NCBI GenBank assembly: GCA_016185205.1
Contig: JACPOA010000011.1
Span: 1-64,000 of the forward strand
Direction: 5' to 3'
DNA length: 64,000 nucleotides
DNA from: Hyphomicrobiales bacterium
GTDB lineage: Bacteria; Pseudomonadota; Alphaproteobacteria; Rhizobiales; Xanthobacteraceae
Under the pieces are notes generated by a model, which did not search any database, had not been told where the DNA came from, and saw nothing but the letters and a program-made list of their open reading frames with translations. The translations under genes and the position numbers were made by a program. Position 1 is the stretch's first letter. The number at the start of each line of letters is the position of its first letter. This document shows, piece by piece, positions 8,942-18,651 of the stretch.

Positions 8942-10822
8942 ATGGGAGCGCATATGTTAGCCGCATCGAAAAACTCAACCGCTGCCCACACAGACGCGCA
9001 ACCAGGTGTAAAGTCGGCGGCGATGGCGGCATGTACCTGTCCGCCCGCGCAGGGAATTGATGCGACTGGGACAATCGGCGATCGCGATTCCTATGCTGTG
9101 ACGGCCTTCGCCGATATTGTTGACCGCTCACTCCATGCCACCGCTGCGCGCTTCACGATGGGCCTGTCGCCAGCGGCGCTTGCTGAGGCTTATTTGGATT
9201 GGGCAACCCATTTAGCCTTTTCGCCGGGCAAACGGATGCAGCTCATTGATAAGGCCACAAGGAAAGCGACCCGCTTCGCCAACCATGCCTGTCGATGCGC
9301 GTTAGAAAACGGTAAAGCCGAATGCTGTATCGAGCCGTTGCCGCAAGATCGCCGGTTCGTCGGGGCGGAATGGCAGAAATGGCCATACAGCTTCATGTAT
9401 CAAGCCTTCCTGCTCAATCAGCAATGGTGGCACAACGCGACGACCGGTATCCGCGGCGTTACGAAACAACATGAAAACATGGTGGAGTTCGGCTCGCGTC
9501 AGATCCTCGACATGTTCTCCCCGTCGAACTTCCTGCTGACAAATCCCGAGGTGCTTCGGCATACCGTCAGCAAGGGCGGAACGAATCTGGTGAACGGCCT
9601 GCGAAATCTCGCAGAAGATTGGGAGCGCGCCGTCAGCGGCAAGAAGCCGGTCGGCACCGAGGATTTCGTGGTCGGTCGCAATGTAGCGGTGACTCCGGGC
9701 AAGGTCATTTTTCGCAATCGATTGATCGAGCTGATCCAATATGCGCCGGCGACCGACCAGGTGCACCCCGAGCCGGTGCTCATCGTTCCGGCATGGATCA
9801 TGAAATATTACATCCTTGATCTTTCTCAGCAAAACTCGCTGGTGAAGTACCTCACCGAGCAAGGTTTCACGGTTTTCATGATTTCCTGGAAAAATCCTAG
9901 GCCGGAGGACCGTGACCTCGCACTGGACGACTATCGGACGCTTGGTGTCATGGCGGCGCTCGACGCGGTCCGCGCGATCGTGCCCGACCAAAAAGTACAT
10001 GCCGTCGGCTATTGCCTTGGCGGCACATTGCTGTCGATTGCCGCTGCCGCAATGGCGCGCGACGGTGATGATCGCCTGAAATCAATGACATTACTGGCAG
10101 CCCAAACCGATTTCCACGAAGCCGGCGAGCTAATGCTCTTTATCAACGAGAGCCAGCTTGCATTCCTTGAAGACATGATGTGGGAGCAGGGTTTCCTCGA
10201 TACCACGCAGATGGCCGGCGCCTTCCAGATGCTTCGCTCCACCGACCTTGTCTGGTCCCACATGATCCGCGATTACCTGATGGGCGAGCGCACCCCCATG
10301 ATCGATCTCATGGCGTGGAACACGGATGCCACCCGCATGCCCTATCGAATGCATGCGGAATATCTGCGGCGCCTGTTCCTTAATAACGATCTTGCCGAAG
10401 GGCGATTAATAGTCACGGGTAAGCCAATCGCGCTTTCGGACATACGAGCTCCGATCTTTACAGTCGGCACCGTGAGCGACCACGTCGCGCCATGGCGGTC
10501 GACGTACAAGATCAACCTGTTGACCGACACCGAGGTAACTTACCTGCTCACGAGCGGCGGTCATAATGCCGGAATCGTCTCTGAGCCCGGTCGTGACGGC
10601 CGCAGCTTCCAGGTTATGACTAAGAACGCGGACGATCACTACGTCGATCCGGAGACCTACTTGGCTGAGGCGCCGCGCAAGGAAGGTTCTTGGTGGCCGG
10701 AGTGGAGCGCTTGGCTTGACGGCCATTCTGGGGACCCGGCTGCGCCGCCCCCGATAGGCGCTGCTGCCGCGGGTTATGCCCCGCGCTGCGATGCTCCCGG
10801 AGCCTACGTCCTTCAAGCGTGA
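8942..10822 (+). CDS. phaC: Class I poly-(R)-hydroxyalkanoate synthase
   Basis: 626 aa; lipase-like box GYCLGG, NPEVLRHTVSKGGTNLVNGLRNL, VPAWIMKYYILDLSQQNSLVKYL. Confidence 0.93.
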   Translation: MGAHMLAASKNSTAAHTDAQPGVKSAAMAACTCPPAQGIDATGTIGDRDSYAVTAFADIVDRSLHATAARFTMGLSPAALAEAYLDWATHLAFSPGKRMQLIDKATRKATRFANHACRCALENGKAECCIEPLPQDRRFVGAEWQKWPYSFMYQAFLLNQQWWHNATTGIRGVTKQHENMVEFGSRQILDMFSPSNFLLTNPEVLRHTVSKGGTNLVNGLRNLAEDWERAVSGKKPVGTEDFVVGRNVAVTPGKVIFRNRLIELIQYAPATDQVHPEPVLIVPAWIMKYYILDLSQQNSLVKYLTEQGFTVFMISWKNPRPEDRDLALDDYRTLGVMAALDAVRAIVPDQKVHAVGYCLGGTLLSIAAAAMARDGDDRLKSMTLLAAQTDFHEAGELMLFINESQLAFLEDMMWEQGFLDTTQMAGAFQMLRSTDLVWSHMIRDYLMGERTPMIDLMAWNTDATRMPYRMHAEYLRRLFLNNDLAEGRLIVTGKPIALSDIRAPIFTVGTVSDHVAPWRSTYKINLLTDTEVTYLLTSGGHNAGIVSEPGRDGRSFQVMTKNADDHYVDPETYLAEAPRKEGSWWPEWSAWLDGHSGDPAAPPPIGAAAAGYAPRCDAPGAYVLQA

Positions 10823-10906
10823 TTGCACGGTGTGGAAGCCATCGACAGAGACAATCACGCCTCGGTACCCGCGGTGATCACGTTGGTTGACCACCGCACA
10901 CTCGCG

Positions 10907-11782
10907 TTAGATTGGATTCTTGCCTGATATAACCCAGGACGACGACTCCATCACGATCCCGTCGGCCTCTTTCTTCTGCGAATTGATGGCCTCGGCCAGA
11001 GCAGCTTGGATTTGCCCACGCTTTGCCTCTGCCTCTTCGCCCGCTTCTCTGAACACTTCGCCGGCGGGGCCGATGGCAAGCTGGAAATTGATGGCGTCCT
11101 CGACGGTTCTCCCGACCAGCACCGGGGCGTCGACCCGCTTGAAGGTGATGTCGCCGTAACCGGCAATCTCCATCATCTTGGTGACCGTAGCCTGGTCTGC
11201 CATCGAAAATGGCCCCGGCCCGCAGGTGAGCGCATCCTCGCCGGGCGGCGGCAAGAACTTCAGGACGACGTCCTTGGCCATGCTGAGCCACGGATTGTCG
11301 CTGCGGGTGCGCCAAACGATATGCGTCATGATCCCGCCCGGCTTCAGCGCCTTGCGCATGTTTCTCAATCCCGCCACCGGGTTGGCGAAAAACATCGTTC
11401 CGAAGCGCGAAAAGACGAAATCATACTCGGGCTCGAAGTGGTCGAGCAGCGCATCGCCATAGACGAACGAAACATTCCGCACGCCCAGCCTGGCGGCGTC
11501 CTTTCGGCCGTACTCCAGGAATGCCTCGCAGCAATCCTGCCCCACGACGCTACCGCTCTGCCCCACACGCCGGGCCAGTTTGATTGCGGTATCGCCAAAA
11601 CCACAGCCAATATCGAGAACTCTGTCACCTTCCTTGACCGGCAGCGACGGAAAAATAGCTTCACTGTGGTGCGTCAGCCCGTCGACCAAGATGTGCTTGT
11701 ATTTGATGAATTTCGGAACCAGGATTTCGTTCCAGAAATCCACGTATTGCGCGCTTTGCACGTTCGCTTCGGCTGTGCTCAT
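10907..11782 (-). CDS. Class I SAM-dependent methyltransferase
   Basis: VLDIGCGFGDTAIKLARRVGQSGSVVGQD motif I and following fold. Confidence 0.88.
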   Translation of the reverse strand: MSTAEANVQSAQYVDFWNEILVPKFIKYKHILVDGLTHHSEAIFPSLPVKEGDRVLDIGCGFGDTAIKLARRVGQSGSVVGQDCCEAFLEYGRKDAARLGVRNVSFVYGDALLDHFEPEYDFVFSRFGTMFFANPVAGLRNMRKALKPGGIMTHIVWRTRSDNPWLSMAKDVVLKFLPPPGEDALTCGPGPFSMADQATVTKMMEIAGYGDITFKRVDAPVLVGRTVEDAINFQLAIGPAGEVFREAGEEAEAKRGQIQAALAEAINSQKKEADGIVMESSSWVISGKNPI

Positions 11783-11982
11783 GGCCGTTCCTCCCAGAAT
11801 GCCAATCTGTGCTCGAATGCTTTTCTATTCCCTCCCAGGTGTCAACCTCTCCGTAGGTGTGAACTCATAAACGTGAGAATACAGACAGCGACGTTGGGGA
11901 TTTGTTTTCCAATATTGGCGCTAAATCGCCCTTCTTTTTATCCGCCGTTCGCGGCATTCTCACCGCCTATCGAAAAGCTCAA

Positions 11983-12606
11983 ATGTCACACAGCAAAGGC
12001 TGCCAAGACGTGGTGCTTCCTGGTTTTTTCAAAGGAACAGAAATGCCGACCGCTGGATGGTGGGAGGCATTATGGCCCGACCCCGCGACGGTGCTCAATC
12101 AAGTCGGCATCCGGGCCGGCATGACCGTGGTCGACCTGTGTTGCGGCGACGGCTGGTTCACTTTGCAGATTGCCAAGATCGCGAGCCGTGTTGTTGCCGT
12201 CGATATCGACGCCAAGCTTTTGGATGTGGCCAAGATACGCCTTGCGGAAAGTGGCCTCACGAACAGCAACTTTGTTGAAGGCAACGCCTATGACGTTGCG
12301 GAGGTCGTGCCGCAGCCAGCAGATTTTGTCTTTCTGGCAAATGCGTTTCATGGCGTGCCGGAGCGAACTCGCCTTGCGCGGGCCGTTGCGGATGCTCTCA
12401 AGTCGGGTGGCCATTTTGCGATTGTGAACTGGCACGCACGACCGCGCGAGGAGACGACCATCTTAGGTGAGCCGCGCGGTCCGCTGACCGGACTCAGGAT
12501 CACCGCGGACGTAACAATCGCTGCTGTGGAGCCGGCGGGCTTCAAGCTCGTTCGGATCGTCGAGCTGCTGCCGTATCACTACGGCGCGATTTTCGAAAAA
12601 CTTTAA
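11983..12606 (+). CDS. Class I SAM-dependent methyltransferase
   Basis: GMTVVDLCCGDGWFTLQIAKIASRVVAVDID; internal Met MSHSKGCQ preferred as start. Confidence 0.82.
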   Translation: MSHSKGCQDVVLPGFFKGTEMPTAGWWEALWPDPATVLNQVGIRAGMTVVDLCCGDGWFTLQIAKIASRVVAVDIDAKLLDVAKIRLAESGLTNSNFVEGNAYDVAEVVPQPADFVFLANAFHGVPERTRLARAVADALKSGGHFAIVNWHARPREETTILGEPRGPLTGLRITADVTIAAVEPAGFKLVRIVELLPYHYGAIFEKL

Positions 12607-12742
12607 GCTGCGCGACATCAGCCACGCACTTGCTGCCGACGATCATTCCACCTTTTGGCTCGGACTTATGAGCTGAGAACCGGGGGCGCCGTCACTCATC
12701 CCGAAGAAAGCGGGCGATCGGGTCAAGACCAACCGGCGTGAT

Positions 12743-12976
12743 GTGCTCGGACTGGTCAAGTTGCTGCGCGCTGGCGGTCACGTGATCATTGGAACGTCTG
12801 CGCTGGACCGCCCCGAGCGCCGCGGCGGCTTACCAGTCGTTCGCCATGATGCGGCGACACTCGGGGAATTGCTGGGCCCCTCGTTCGAACTAATTGAGAG
12901 CAGACGGCACGACCACCAGACGCCTACGGGTGCCATTCAGAAATTCCAATTCGGCCGGTATCGACGCATTTGGTAA
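12743..12976 (+). pseudogene. C-terminal fragment of a SAM-dependent methyltransferase
   Basis: LVKLLRAGGHVIIGTSALDRPERRGGLPVVRHDAATLGELLGPSFELIESRRHDHQTPTGAIQKFQFGRYRR resembles only the C-terminal half of this family. Confidence 0.55.
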
Positions 12977-13120
12977 GTGATGCGCCTTGCCAGCGCCGAC
13001 ATTTGTCTTGGGCGATGCCGGCCGACCGTCAACCTTCCACGTTCAGAATCATCACAAGCCCTCCGCCACCTTGACTTTCCGTGTTGTTGTTTGTGGTGTT
13101 TTAACCGACATGTAGCGCCT

Positions 13121-13145
13121 GGAACCAAAGCGGGATTTCTATGTT
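13121..13145 (+). promoter_or_regulatory. Possible EcfG general-stress promoter (GGAAC-N16-tGTT)
   Basis: ggaac caaagcgggatttcta tgtt, 89 bp upstream of the 13234 start. Confidence 0.4.
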
Positions 13146-13233
13146 ACCTACCGAGCGCCCCGTGTTTGGGCTGCTTGGACCAAGCGGCCGTTCCGGCCTC
13201 GCCTTGCAATCCGCATTTGAGGAGTTCTTGGCG

Positions 13234-13518
13234 ATGACAAAATTATTCATGATTGCAGCAGCAGCGGCACTCATGTTGAGCGGATCGGCATCGGCGCAGG
13301 ACAAGGCGCCGGCCAGTGAACTAAAGCCATCGCTCAACTGTCATCCGCCGTCCAAGGGCGCACCCGCCTGGGATTCTCAGGCCGTTGAAAAAAGCGCCAT
13401 TCTGCCGTCTGCCGGCGGCGACACAACGACCGGCGCTGCGTCAACAGCGCAACGCCATGGCCTGTCCGTCGAGGCGCGCAGCGATTGTCCGCCGGAAATC
13501 AAAGGGCCCAAAGGCTAA
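13234..13518 (+). CDS. Secreted hypothetical protein
   Basis: MTKLFMIAAAAALMLSGSASAQDK signal peptide. Confidence 0.6.
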   Translation: MTKLFMIAAAAALMLSGSASAQDKAPASELKPSLNCHPPSKGAPAWDSQAVEKSAILPSAGGDTTTGAASTAQRHGLSVEARSDCPPEIKGPKG

Positions 13519-13789
13519 TCACGCGAAACAAGGATCTGTGAAATGATGAAGCAGATCAACATCTCCCGCGTCTGGGTCTGTAACTGAGCCATTCCGTACT
13601 GACCCCTTTTGACCATCAGTGGCCCAATTTTCCTTTGGAACGAAAGCGGTCGCGGTGAATTACATAACTAGTTCGGATCGCTAACTTGTGGCGCAGACCC
13701 CCGTCCCCCAGTCACCAGTTGGCAAAACATTCCGAGCCACTTAGGGGCCGCGTGGTAAGCGCAGCCCCAATTTTTTCAGGAGACTTACT

Positions 13790-14041
13790 ATGTCGTCAAT
13801 GCATCCCAACGCATCGCGTTTGCTAGCCGTGTTCGCGCTCGCGACCTTGAGCTTCGCGACCACTGCCGAGGCACAAATGTACGGTCAGGGTCAAGGTTCG
13901 GGGCCTGGTCAAGGCGGTGGTATGATGGGTGGCGACTGGGGATGGGGCATGGGTTACGGAATGGGCGGGTTCGGAGTGCTCGTGCTCGCTGTGGCCATCC
14001 TGGGTATCGCTGTCATGGCGTTCCGCCGCCGCAGTCCGTGA
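13790..14041 (+). CDS. Small Gly/Met-rich membrane protein with signal peptide
   Basis: 83 aa; signal peptide, GQGQGSGPGQGGGMMGG stretch, C-terminal TM and RRR. Confidence 0.65.
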   Translation: MSSMHPNASRLLAVFALATLSFATTAEAQMYGQGQGSGPGQGGGMMGGDWGWGMGYGMGGFGVLVLAVAILGIAVMAFRRRSP

Positions 14042-14082
14042 CCCGTATTGTCCCGCAGTGTTTTCAGCGCCGTTGAGGTCAA

Positions 14083-14469
14083 ATGAAATACTATATCGCG
14101 AAGACCGTGAGCGGGGGCTTTCCCGCCATAGTGGAACGCGTCATAGAGTCGCTCAAAGCCGAGGGCTTCGGTGTTCTGACCGAGATCGATGTCAAAGCGA
14201 CGATGAAGAAAAAACTAGATATCGATTTCCGAGATTACCGAATACTTGGCGCGTGTAATCCCCCGCTGGCGCACCAAGCATTGACCGCCGATGACAAGAT
14301 CGGAACCATGCTGCCGTGTAACGTAATCGTGCAGGACATTGGAAGCGGCCAGATCGAAGTTGCCGCCATCAACCCAGCCATCTCCATGGAACATGTCGGA
14401 AATCCGACGCTCAAGACGATCGCCGAATCCGTCACTGGCAAGCTTAAGCGCGTTATCGCCGCAATTTAA
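14083..14469 (+). CDS. DUF302 domain protein
   Basis: KAEGFGVLTEIDVKATMKKKLDIDFRDYRILGACNPPLAHQALTADDKIGTMLPCNVIVQ. Confidence 0.88.
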   Translation: MKYYIAKTVSGGFPAIVERVIESLKAEGFGVLTEIDVKATMKKKLDIDFRDYRILGACNPPLAHQALTADDKIGTMLPCNVIVQDIGSGQIEVAAINPAISMEHVGNPTLKTIAESVTGKLKRVIAAI

Positions 14470-14497
14470 CGGCGCCACTTGCATGGGGAAACGCGCA

Positions 14498-15184
14498 ATG
14501 AGCGTGGTCGAAATTACATATTTCTCTGACGTCTTGTGCGTATGGGCATATACCTCGCAAGCTCGCATTGATGCAGTCAAAGAAGCATTTGGCGACTCCG
14601 TCCAGATAGAGCATCGATTCTGCTCCGTCTTCGGTAATACCGACCGGAAGATCACCTCGACCTGGAAAGACAAAGGCGGATATGACGGGTTCAACTCACA
14701 TTTGCGAACGATTGCGCAACGGTTCCCGCATATTGAAGTCCATCCAGATGTTTGGCTAAAGACGCGTCCGTCAACGTCGGCAAGCGCGCATTTGTTCATG
14801 ATCGCTGTCCGGCAATGGCAGCAGAAACAAGAAAGAGAAAGCGGATCAGCGATACCCGTCTTCGATAAGGTGATGTGGGCCTTCCGCTGTGCATTCTTCC
14901 GAGATTGCCGCGACATCGCCCGTTGGGATGTTCAATGCGATTTGGCTGAAGCTCATGGCATTGATATAAATGCGATTGAAAGAAACATTCACAATGGGAC
15001 CGCATTTGCCAGCCTCGCTACAGACTACCAAGACGCCGACAAGATGTGCATCGAAGGCAGCCCCAGCTTCGTATTGAACGACGGACGTCAGAAGCTATAC
15101 GGGAATGTCGGCTTCCGGATCATCGAAGCAAACATTCAGGAATTATTGCGGGTGCCGGGTGGCGAGCAAGCCAGTTGGTGCTGA
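14498..15184 (+). CDS. DsbA/FrnE-like thioredoxin-fold protein
   Basis: VVEITYFSDVLCVWAYTSQARIDAV...CIEGSPSFVLNDGRQKLYGNVGFRIIEA; start could also be 14483. Confidence 0.75.
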   Translation: MSVVEITYFSDVLCVWAYTSQARIDAVKEAFGDSVQIEHRFCSVFGNTDRKITSTWKDKGGYDGFNSHLRTIAQRFPHIEVHPDVWLKTRPSTSASAHLFMIAVRQWQQKQERESGSAIPVFDKVMWAFRCAFFRDCRDIARWDVQCDLAEAHGIDINAIERNIHNGTAFASLATDYQDADKMCIEGSPSFVLNDGRQKLYGNVGFRIIEANIQELLRVPGGEQASWC

Positions 15185-15288
15185 ATATGGTCTATTCGAC
15201 GCGCTGCCTCGGCGCTGATTTGTCGATAGCGAAATTTTCTCCAATTCACGGTTGATGCGGAAATATATCCTCAAGCTGCAATAAAAAT

Positions 15289-15314
15289 GGAACCTAAATT
15301 CCCGTCGCGGCGTT
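15289..15314 (+). promoter_or_regulatory. Possible EcfG general-stress promoter (GGAAC-N17-CGTT)
   Basis: GGAAC ctaaattcccgtcgcgg CGTT, 41 bp upstream of 15355. Confidence 0.6.
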
Positions 15315-15354
15315 CGTCCTTTGCCGAAATAATCGGCATTCACAGGAGTAAACC

Positions 15355-15633
15355 ATGAAGACTTTGACCGGCCTTACGGCCGCCGCTGCCCTCATTGCGG
15401 CAATCGGTTTTGCGAATGCGCAGGGCACAGCGCCCGGAACGGCCCCAGGCGCAATGATGGACTGTTCGGATGCGGGCATGACCCACGCAAACAATTCGAT
15501 GATGAAGATGACAGACACCACCAAGAAAGCTGCGGCCATGAAAGAAATGGACACGGCCAAAGAGATGATGGCGAAAAAAGACATGGCTGGCTGCAAGACG
15601 CACATGGATAAAGCCATGGGCATGATGAAGTAA
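15355..15633 (+). CDS. Met/Lys-rich secreted hypothetical protein
   Basis: Signal peptide MKTLTGLTAAAALIAAIGFANAQ then MMKM.. repeats and two Cys. Confidence 0.75.
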   Translation: MKTLTGLTAAAALIAAIGFANAQGTAPGTAPGAMMDCSDAGMTHANNSMMKMTDTTKKAAAMKEMDTAKEMMAKKDMAGCKTHMDKAMGMMK

Positions 15634-15817
15634 TCCAAAGACGGATCGCGACATCCGCCACGTTGTGGCGGATGTCGCGTAACTGTAAGCAGCTAAATGG
15701 GATGATGGAAGACGTGCGCGTAAAACCCGGAAATCAGAGCCTGGGACGTAGCTTCGCCGTAAGTTCGTTACTAGTGGCGCATTTGATGCCGTCATAGTCC
15801 GCCACGGCCACCGAAGG

Positions 15818-16282
15818 CTACACGAATTTCGCTCGGACCATTCTCTTCTGAGTGATGGTGAACGCGGTCGCTGGAATAACGACCCACTGGAATATTGGCG
15901 ATAAGCCGACGTGCAGGCCAAAGATTGAGACCACGGGCATCCATTCGGAGTAGGCCCACGATGCACGTACAACGACGTTCAACCATTCGCTGAAAATCGT
16001 ATAGCTAACTCCGAGTAACATTGTTACAGTTGCAACTCGCCAAAAGCGATCTCGTGGCCAAGCTGGGTTAGCGACAGCGACAAGCGTGGCCACCAGTGTG
16101 CTGAGGGCAATCAGCAGATCGCCCAGCGTACAATGAATGACAGCGAATGCCTGGTCACGAAATTGAGCTGTCCAGATCGTGTAAAGCGGAAGCTGAAGGA
16201 TTTCCCAGACAAGATGTCCGCCGGCGCTGGCGCTGAGATATATTCGTAACGCACTGATCCAGTTCGCTGAGATCATTATCAT
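15818..16282 (-). CDS. Multi-pass membrane hypothetical protein
   Basis: 154 aa with several hydrophobic segments. Confidence 0.7.
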   Translation of the reverse strand: MIMISANWISALRIYLSASAGGHLVWEILQLPLYTIWTAQFRDQAFAVIHCTLGDLLIALSTLVATLVAVANPAWPRDRFWRVATVTMLLGVSYTIFSEWLNVVVRASWAYSEWMPVVSIFGLHVGLSPIFQWVVIPATAFTITQKRMVRAKFV

Positions 16283-16452
16283 TGACTTTCTGGTCGATCA
16301 CGATCGTACTGACCATTTCGTGAATAGCATTTGCAGGCGCAGCCAATTGACCGTGGCTTCAGAAGCCCTATCATTATGAGTTGCAGCACCAACCAAATCC
16401 GGCCATATTATAACGGTTTGATCGGATGCGCGGTGCCAGTGTAGCAAGGTAA

Positions 16453-16845
16453 ATGCGAAGATTTCTGTCAGATAAACGATGGCGAAAGGCAGCGGGTCTG
16501 CTCGTTGCCCTATATGCGTTGTGCGTCGTTGGCCCGGCCGCCGCTATTACGTTTGGCGACATCGAGACCGGCGCGCATTGTTTCACTGATGACCATCTTG
16601 AGACAGTAAAGATTTATGTCCACCAGGATGGGTCAAGCCATCGGCATTCCCTCCCCGCCGATGACCATGGTCAGCCCGGCAAGTGCTGTGGACTTTTTGC
16701 TCCAAGCGCTATCGCGCCAGCCACCGACTTTGTGGCGGAACCGCACATCCACAGCTTGCCTTTAGCGTCCGTCATTGCCAGGTCGCTCTCTGGCCGCGGC
16801 TTCGACCGCATCGATCGACCTCCGAGATACCTTCTGTCTCTTTGA
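16453..16845 (+). CDS. Hypothetical exported protein preceding copper cluster
   Basis: Signal peptide and His/Cys-rich segment HRHSLPADDHGQPGKCCGLF. Confidence 0.6.
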   Translation: MRRFLSDKRWRKAAGLLVALYALCVVGPAAAITFGDIETGAHCFTDDHLETVKIYVHQDGSSHRHSLPADDHGQPGKCCGLFAPSAIAPATDFVAEPHIHSLPLASVIARSLSGRGFDRIDRPPRYLLSL

Positions 16846-16911
16846 GTTCAAGCGCGACGCCGGCGTAACGCCCGCGCGCACTCGTCATCAATCGACGGAT
16901 GAGGGAGCATC

Positions 16912-17202
16912 ATGTCCAAACGGTTCTGGCCGCGGTCGGTTGCCGCAAATTGGCGTCCGGCTTTATGGCGATATCGACTACCTGCCGTCCTAGCGGCATG
17001 CGCGCTGCTGGCCCAAGGCTGTGCGGCAAGCCCGCCACGGCCATTCCAAGGCGCCGACGCTTCCAACCCGAACGCTCGCGTACCGCCGACAGCTTATCGC
17101 CCGGCACTCGGCACCTATTCCAGTCAGCGGCCGGTCGAGCCGGCGCCCTGGCGCGAGCGCAACGATCGCGTCGCCCCGGAACCGAAGAAGGACGGGCCAT
17201 GA
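16912..17202 (+). CDS. Small putative lipoprotein/exported protein
   Basis: LPAVLAACALLAQGCAAS lipobox-like; overlaps downstream TolC-like gene. Confidence 0.55.
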   Translation: MSKRFWPRSVAANWRPALWRYRLPAVLAACALLAQGCAASPPRPFQGADASNPNARVPPTAYRPALGTYSSQRPVEPAPWRERNDRVAPEPKKDGP

Positions 17203-18632
17203 TGCGGACCGTATCCATGTCGCGGATCATCGCCGCCGTCGGCGGCACCTTGCTGCTGTCGGCTTGCAAGACCTTTTCGCCGGACGGCGGAATGAGCGTG
17301 CCGGCTGGCATTGCCGCCGACGAACTCAGAAAGGACGTGATCGCGGTGCGCACCGAGCAGGATGCGGCCGTCGCGCGCGCGAAGGTCGATCATCTGCTCA
17401 AGCGGCCTTTGACCGCCGACGCGGCCGTGCAGATCGCGCTGCTCAACAACCGCGGCCTGCAAGCGGCGTATAACGAGTTGGCCTTGGCCGAAGCCCGCAT
17501 GGTGGAGGGAAGCCTTCCGCCGAACCCCAACTTCTTGCTCAGCCGGACCTCGACGCCGGCCGAACTCGACATCGAGCGCCAGATCGTGGTCAACATCCTG
17601 TTGCTCGCAACCTTGCCGGTGCGGACGGAAATCGCGGCGGATCGGTTCCGCCAAGCACAGTTGCGCGCGGCGGAGGAGACGTTGCGCGTCGCGGCGGAAA
17701 CCCGGCGAAACTACTACCGCGCGGTGGCGGGGCGCGAGCTTGTCGGCTTCCTCACGCAGGCGCAAAGCGCGGCGAATATGGCGACCGAGTTTGCGGTACG
17801 TCTCGGCGAGACCGGCGCGATGAATAAGCTCGACCAGGCGCGCGAGCAGGTGTTCTACGCGGAACTTACTGGGCAGCTCGCCGCCGCACGGCAGCGCGCG
17901 ACCAGCGACCGGGAGGCACTGGTCCGCTCGCTCGGGCTCTGGGGCGCGGACCTGCAGTTCAAGCTGCCGAGCGCGCTGCCGGCGCTGCCCCCCGGGGCAA
18001 AGATGTTGCCCGGGGTCGAGCGGGAAGCGATCCGCAAGCGGGTCGATCTGCAGGTGGCGCGCATCGAATTGGATGCGCTCGCCAAATCCTACGGGCTGAC
18101 GCAGGCGACCCGATTCATCAATCTTTTGGACGTTGCAGGAGTTTCCCATACCCACCGCGAGGCGGAAGGTTCGAAGGTCAGCGGCAGCGGGGTCGCGGTC
18201 GAGTTCCAAGTTCCGATTTTCGACGGCGGCGAGGTGCGCGTTCGGCAGGCGGAGAGCACCTACATGGAGGCGGTCAACCGCCTCGCCGAGAGGGCGGTGA
18301 ACGTGCGGTCCGAGGCCCGCAACGCGTATCGCGTCTACCGCTCGGCCTACGACATCGCCAGCCATTACCGGCGCGAGGTCCTGCCGCTGCGTAAGATCAT
18401 CTCCGACGAAACCCTGCTCCGTTACAACGCGATGCAGATCGACGTTTTCTCGCTGCTCGCGGAAGCGCGTCAGCGCATCGCGGCCATCACGGCAGCCATC
18501 GAGGCGCAGCGGGATTTCTGGCTGGCGACCACGGACCTCAGCGTCGCCGTGGCCGGCGGCGGCGTGTCCGGCGGCAGAAGCGAAGGTCCGAAAGCCGAGG
18601 CCTCGCCTGCTGGCGGAGTTGGCGCGAACTGA
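17199..18632 (+). CDS. TolC family outer-membrane efflux lipoprotein
   Basis: MMRTVSMSRIIAAVGGTLLLSACKTF lipobox; LLNNRGLQAAYNELALAEARMVEGSLPPNPNF. Confidence 0.85.
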   Translation: MMRTVSMSRIIAAVGGTLLLSACKTFSPDGGMSVPAGIAADELRKDVIAVRTEQDAAVARAKVDHLLKRPLTADAAVQIALLNNRGLQAAYNELALAEARMVEGSLPPNPNFLLSRTSTPAELDIERQIVVNILLLATLPVRTEIAADRFRQAQLRAAEETLRVAAETRRNYYRAVAGRELVGFLTQAQSAANMATEFAVRLGETGAMNKLDQAREQVFYAELTGQLAAARQRATSDREALVRSLGLWGADLQFKLPSALPALPPGAKMLPGVEREAIRKRVDLQVARIELDALAKSYGLTQATRFINLLDVAGVSHTHREAEGSKVSGSGVAVEFQVPIFDGGEVRVRQAESTYMEAVNRLAERAVNVRSEARNAYRVYRSAYDIASHYRREVLPLRKIISDETLLRYNAMQIDVFSLLAEARQRIAAITAAIEAQRDFWLATTDLSVAVAGGGVSGGRSEGPKAEASPAGGVGAN

Positions 18633-18651
18633 GACCGAAAAGGAGAAGCCC

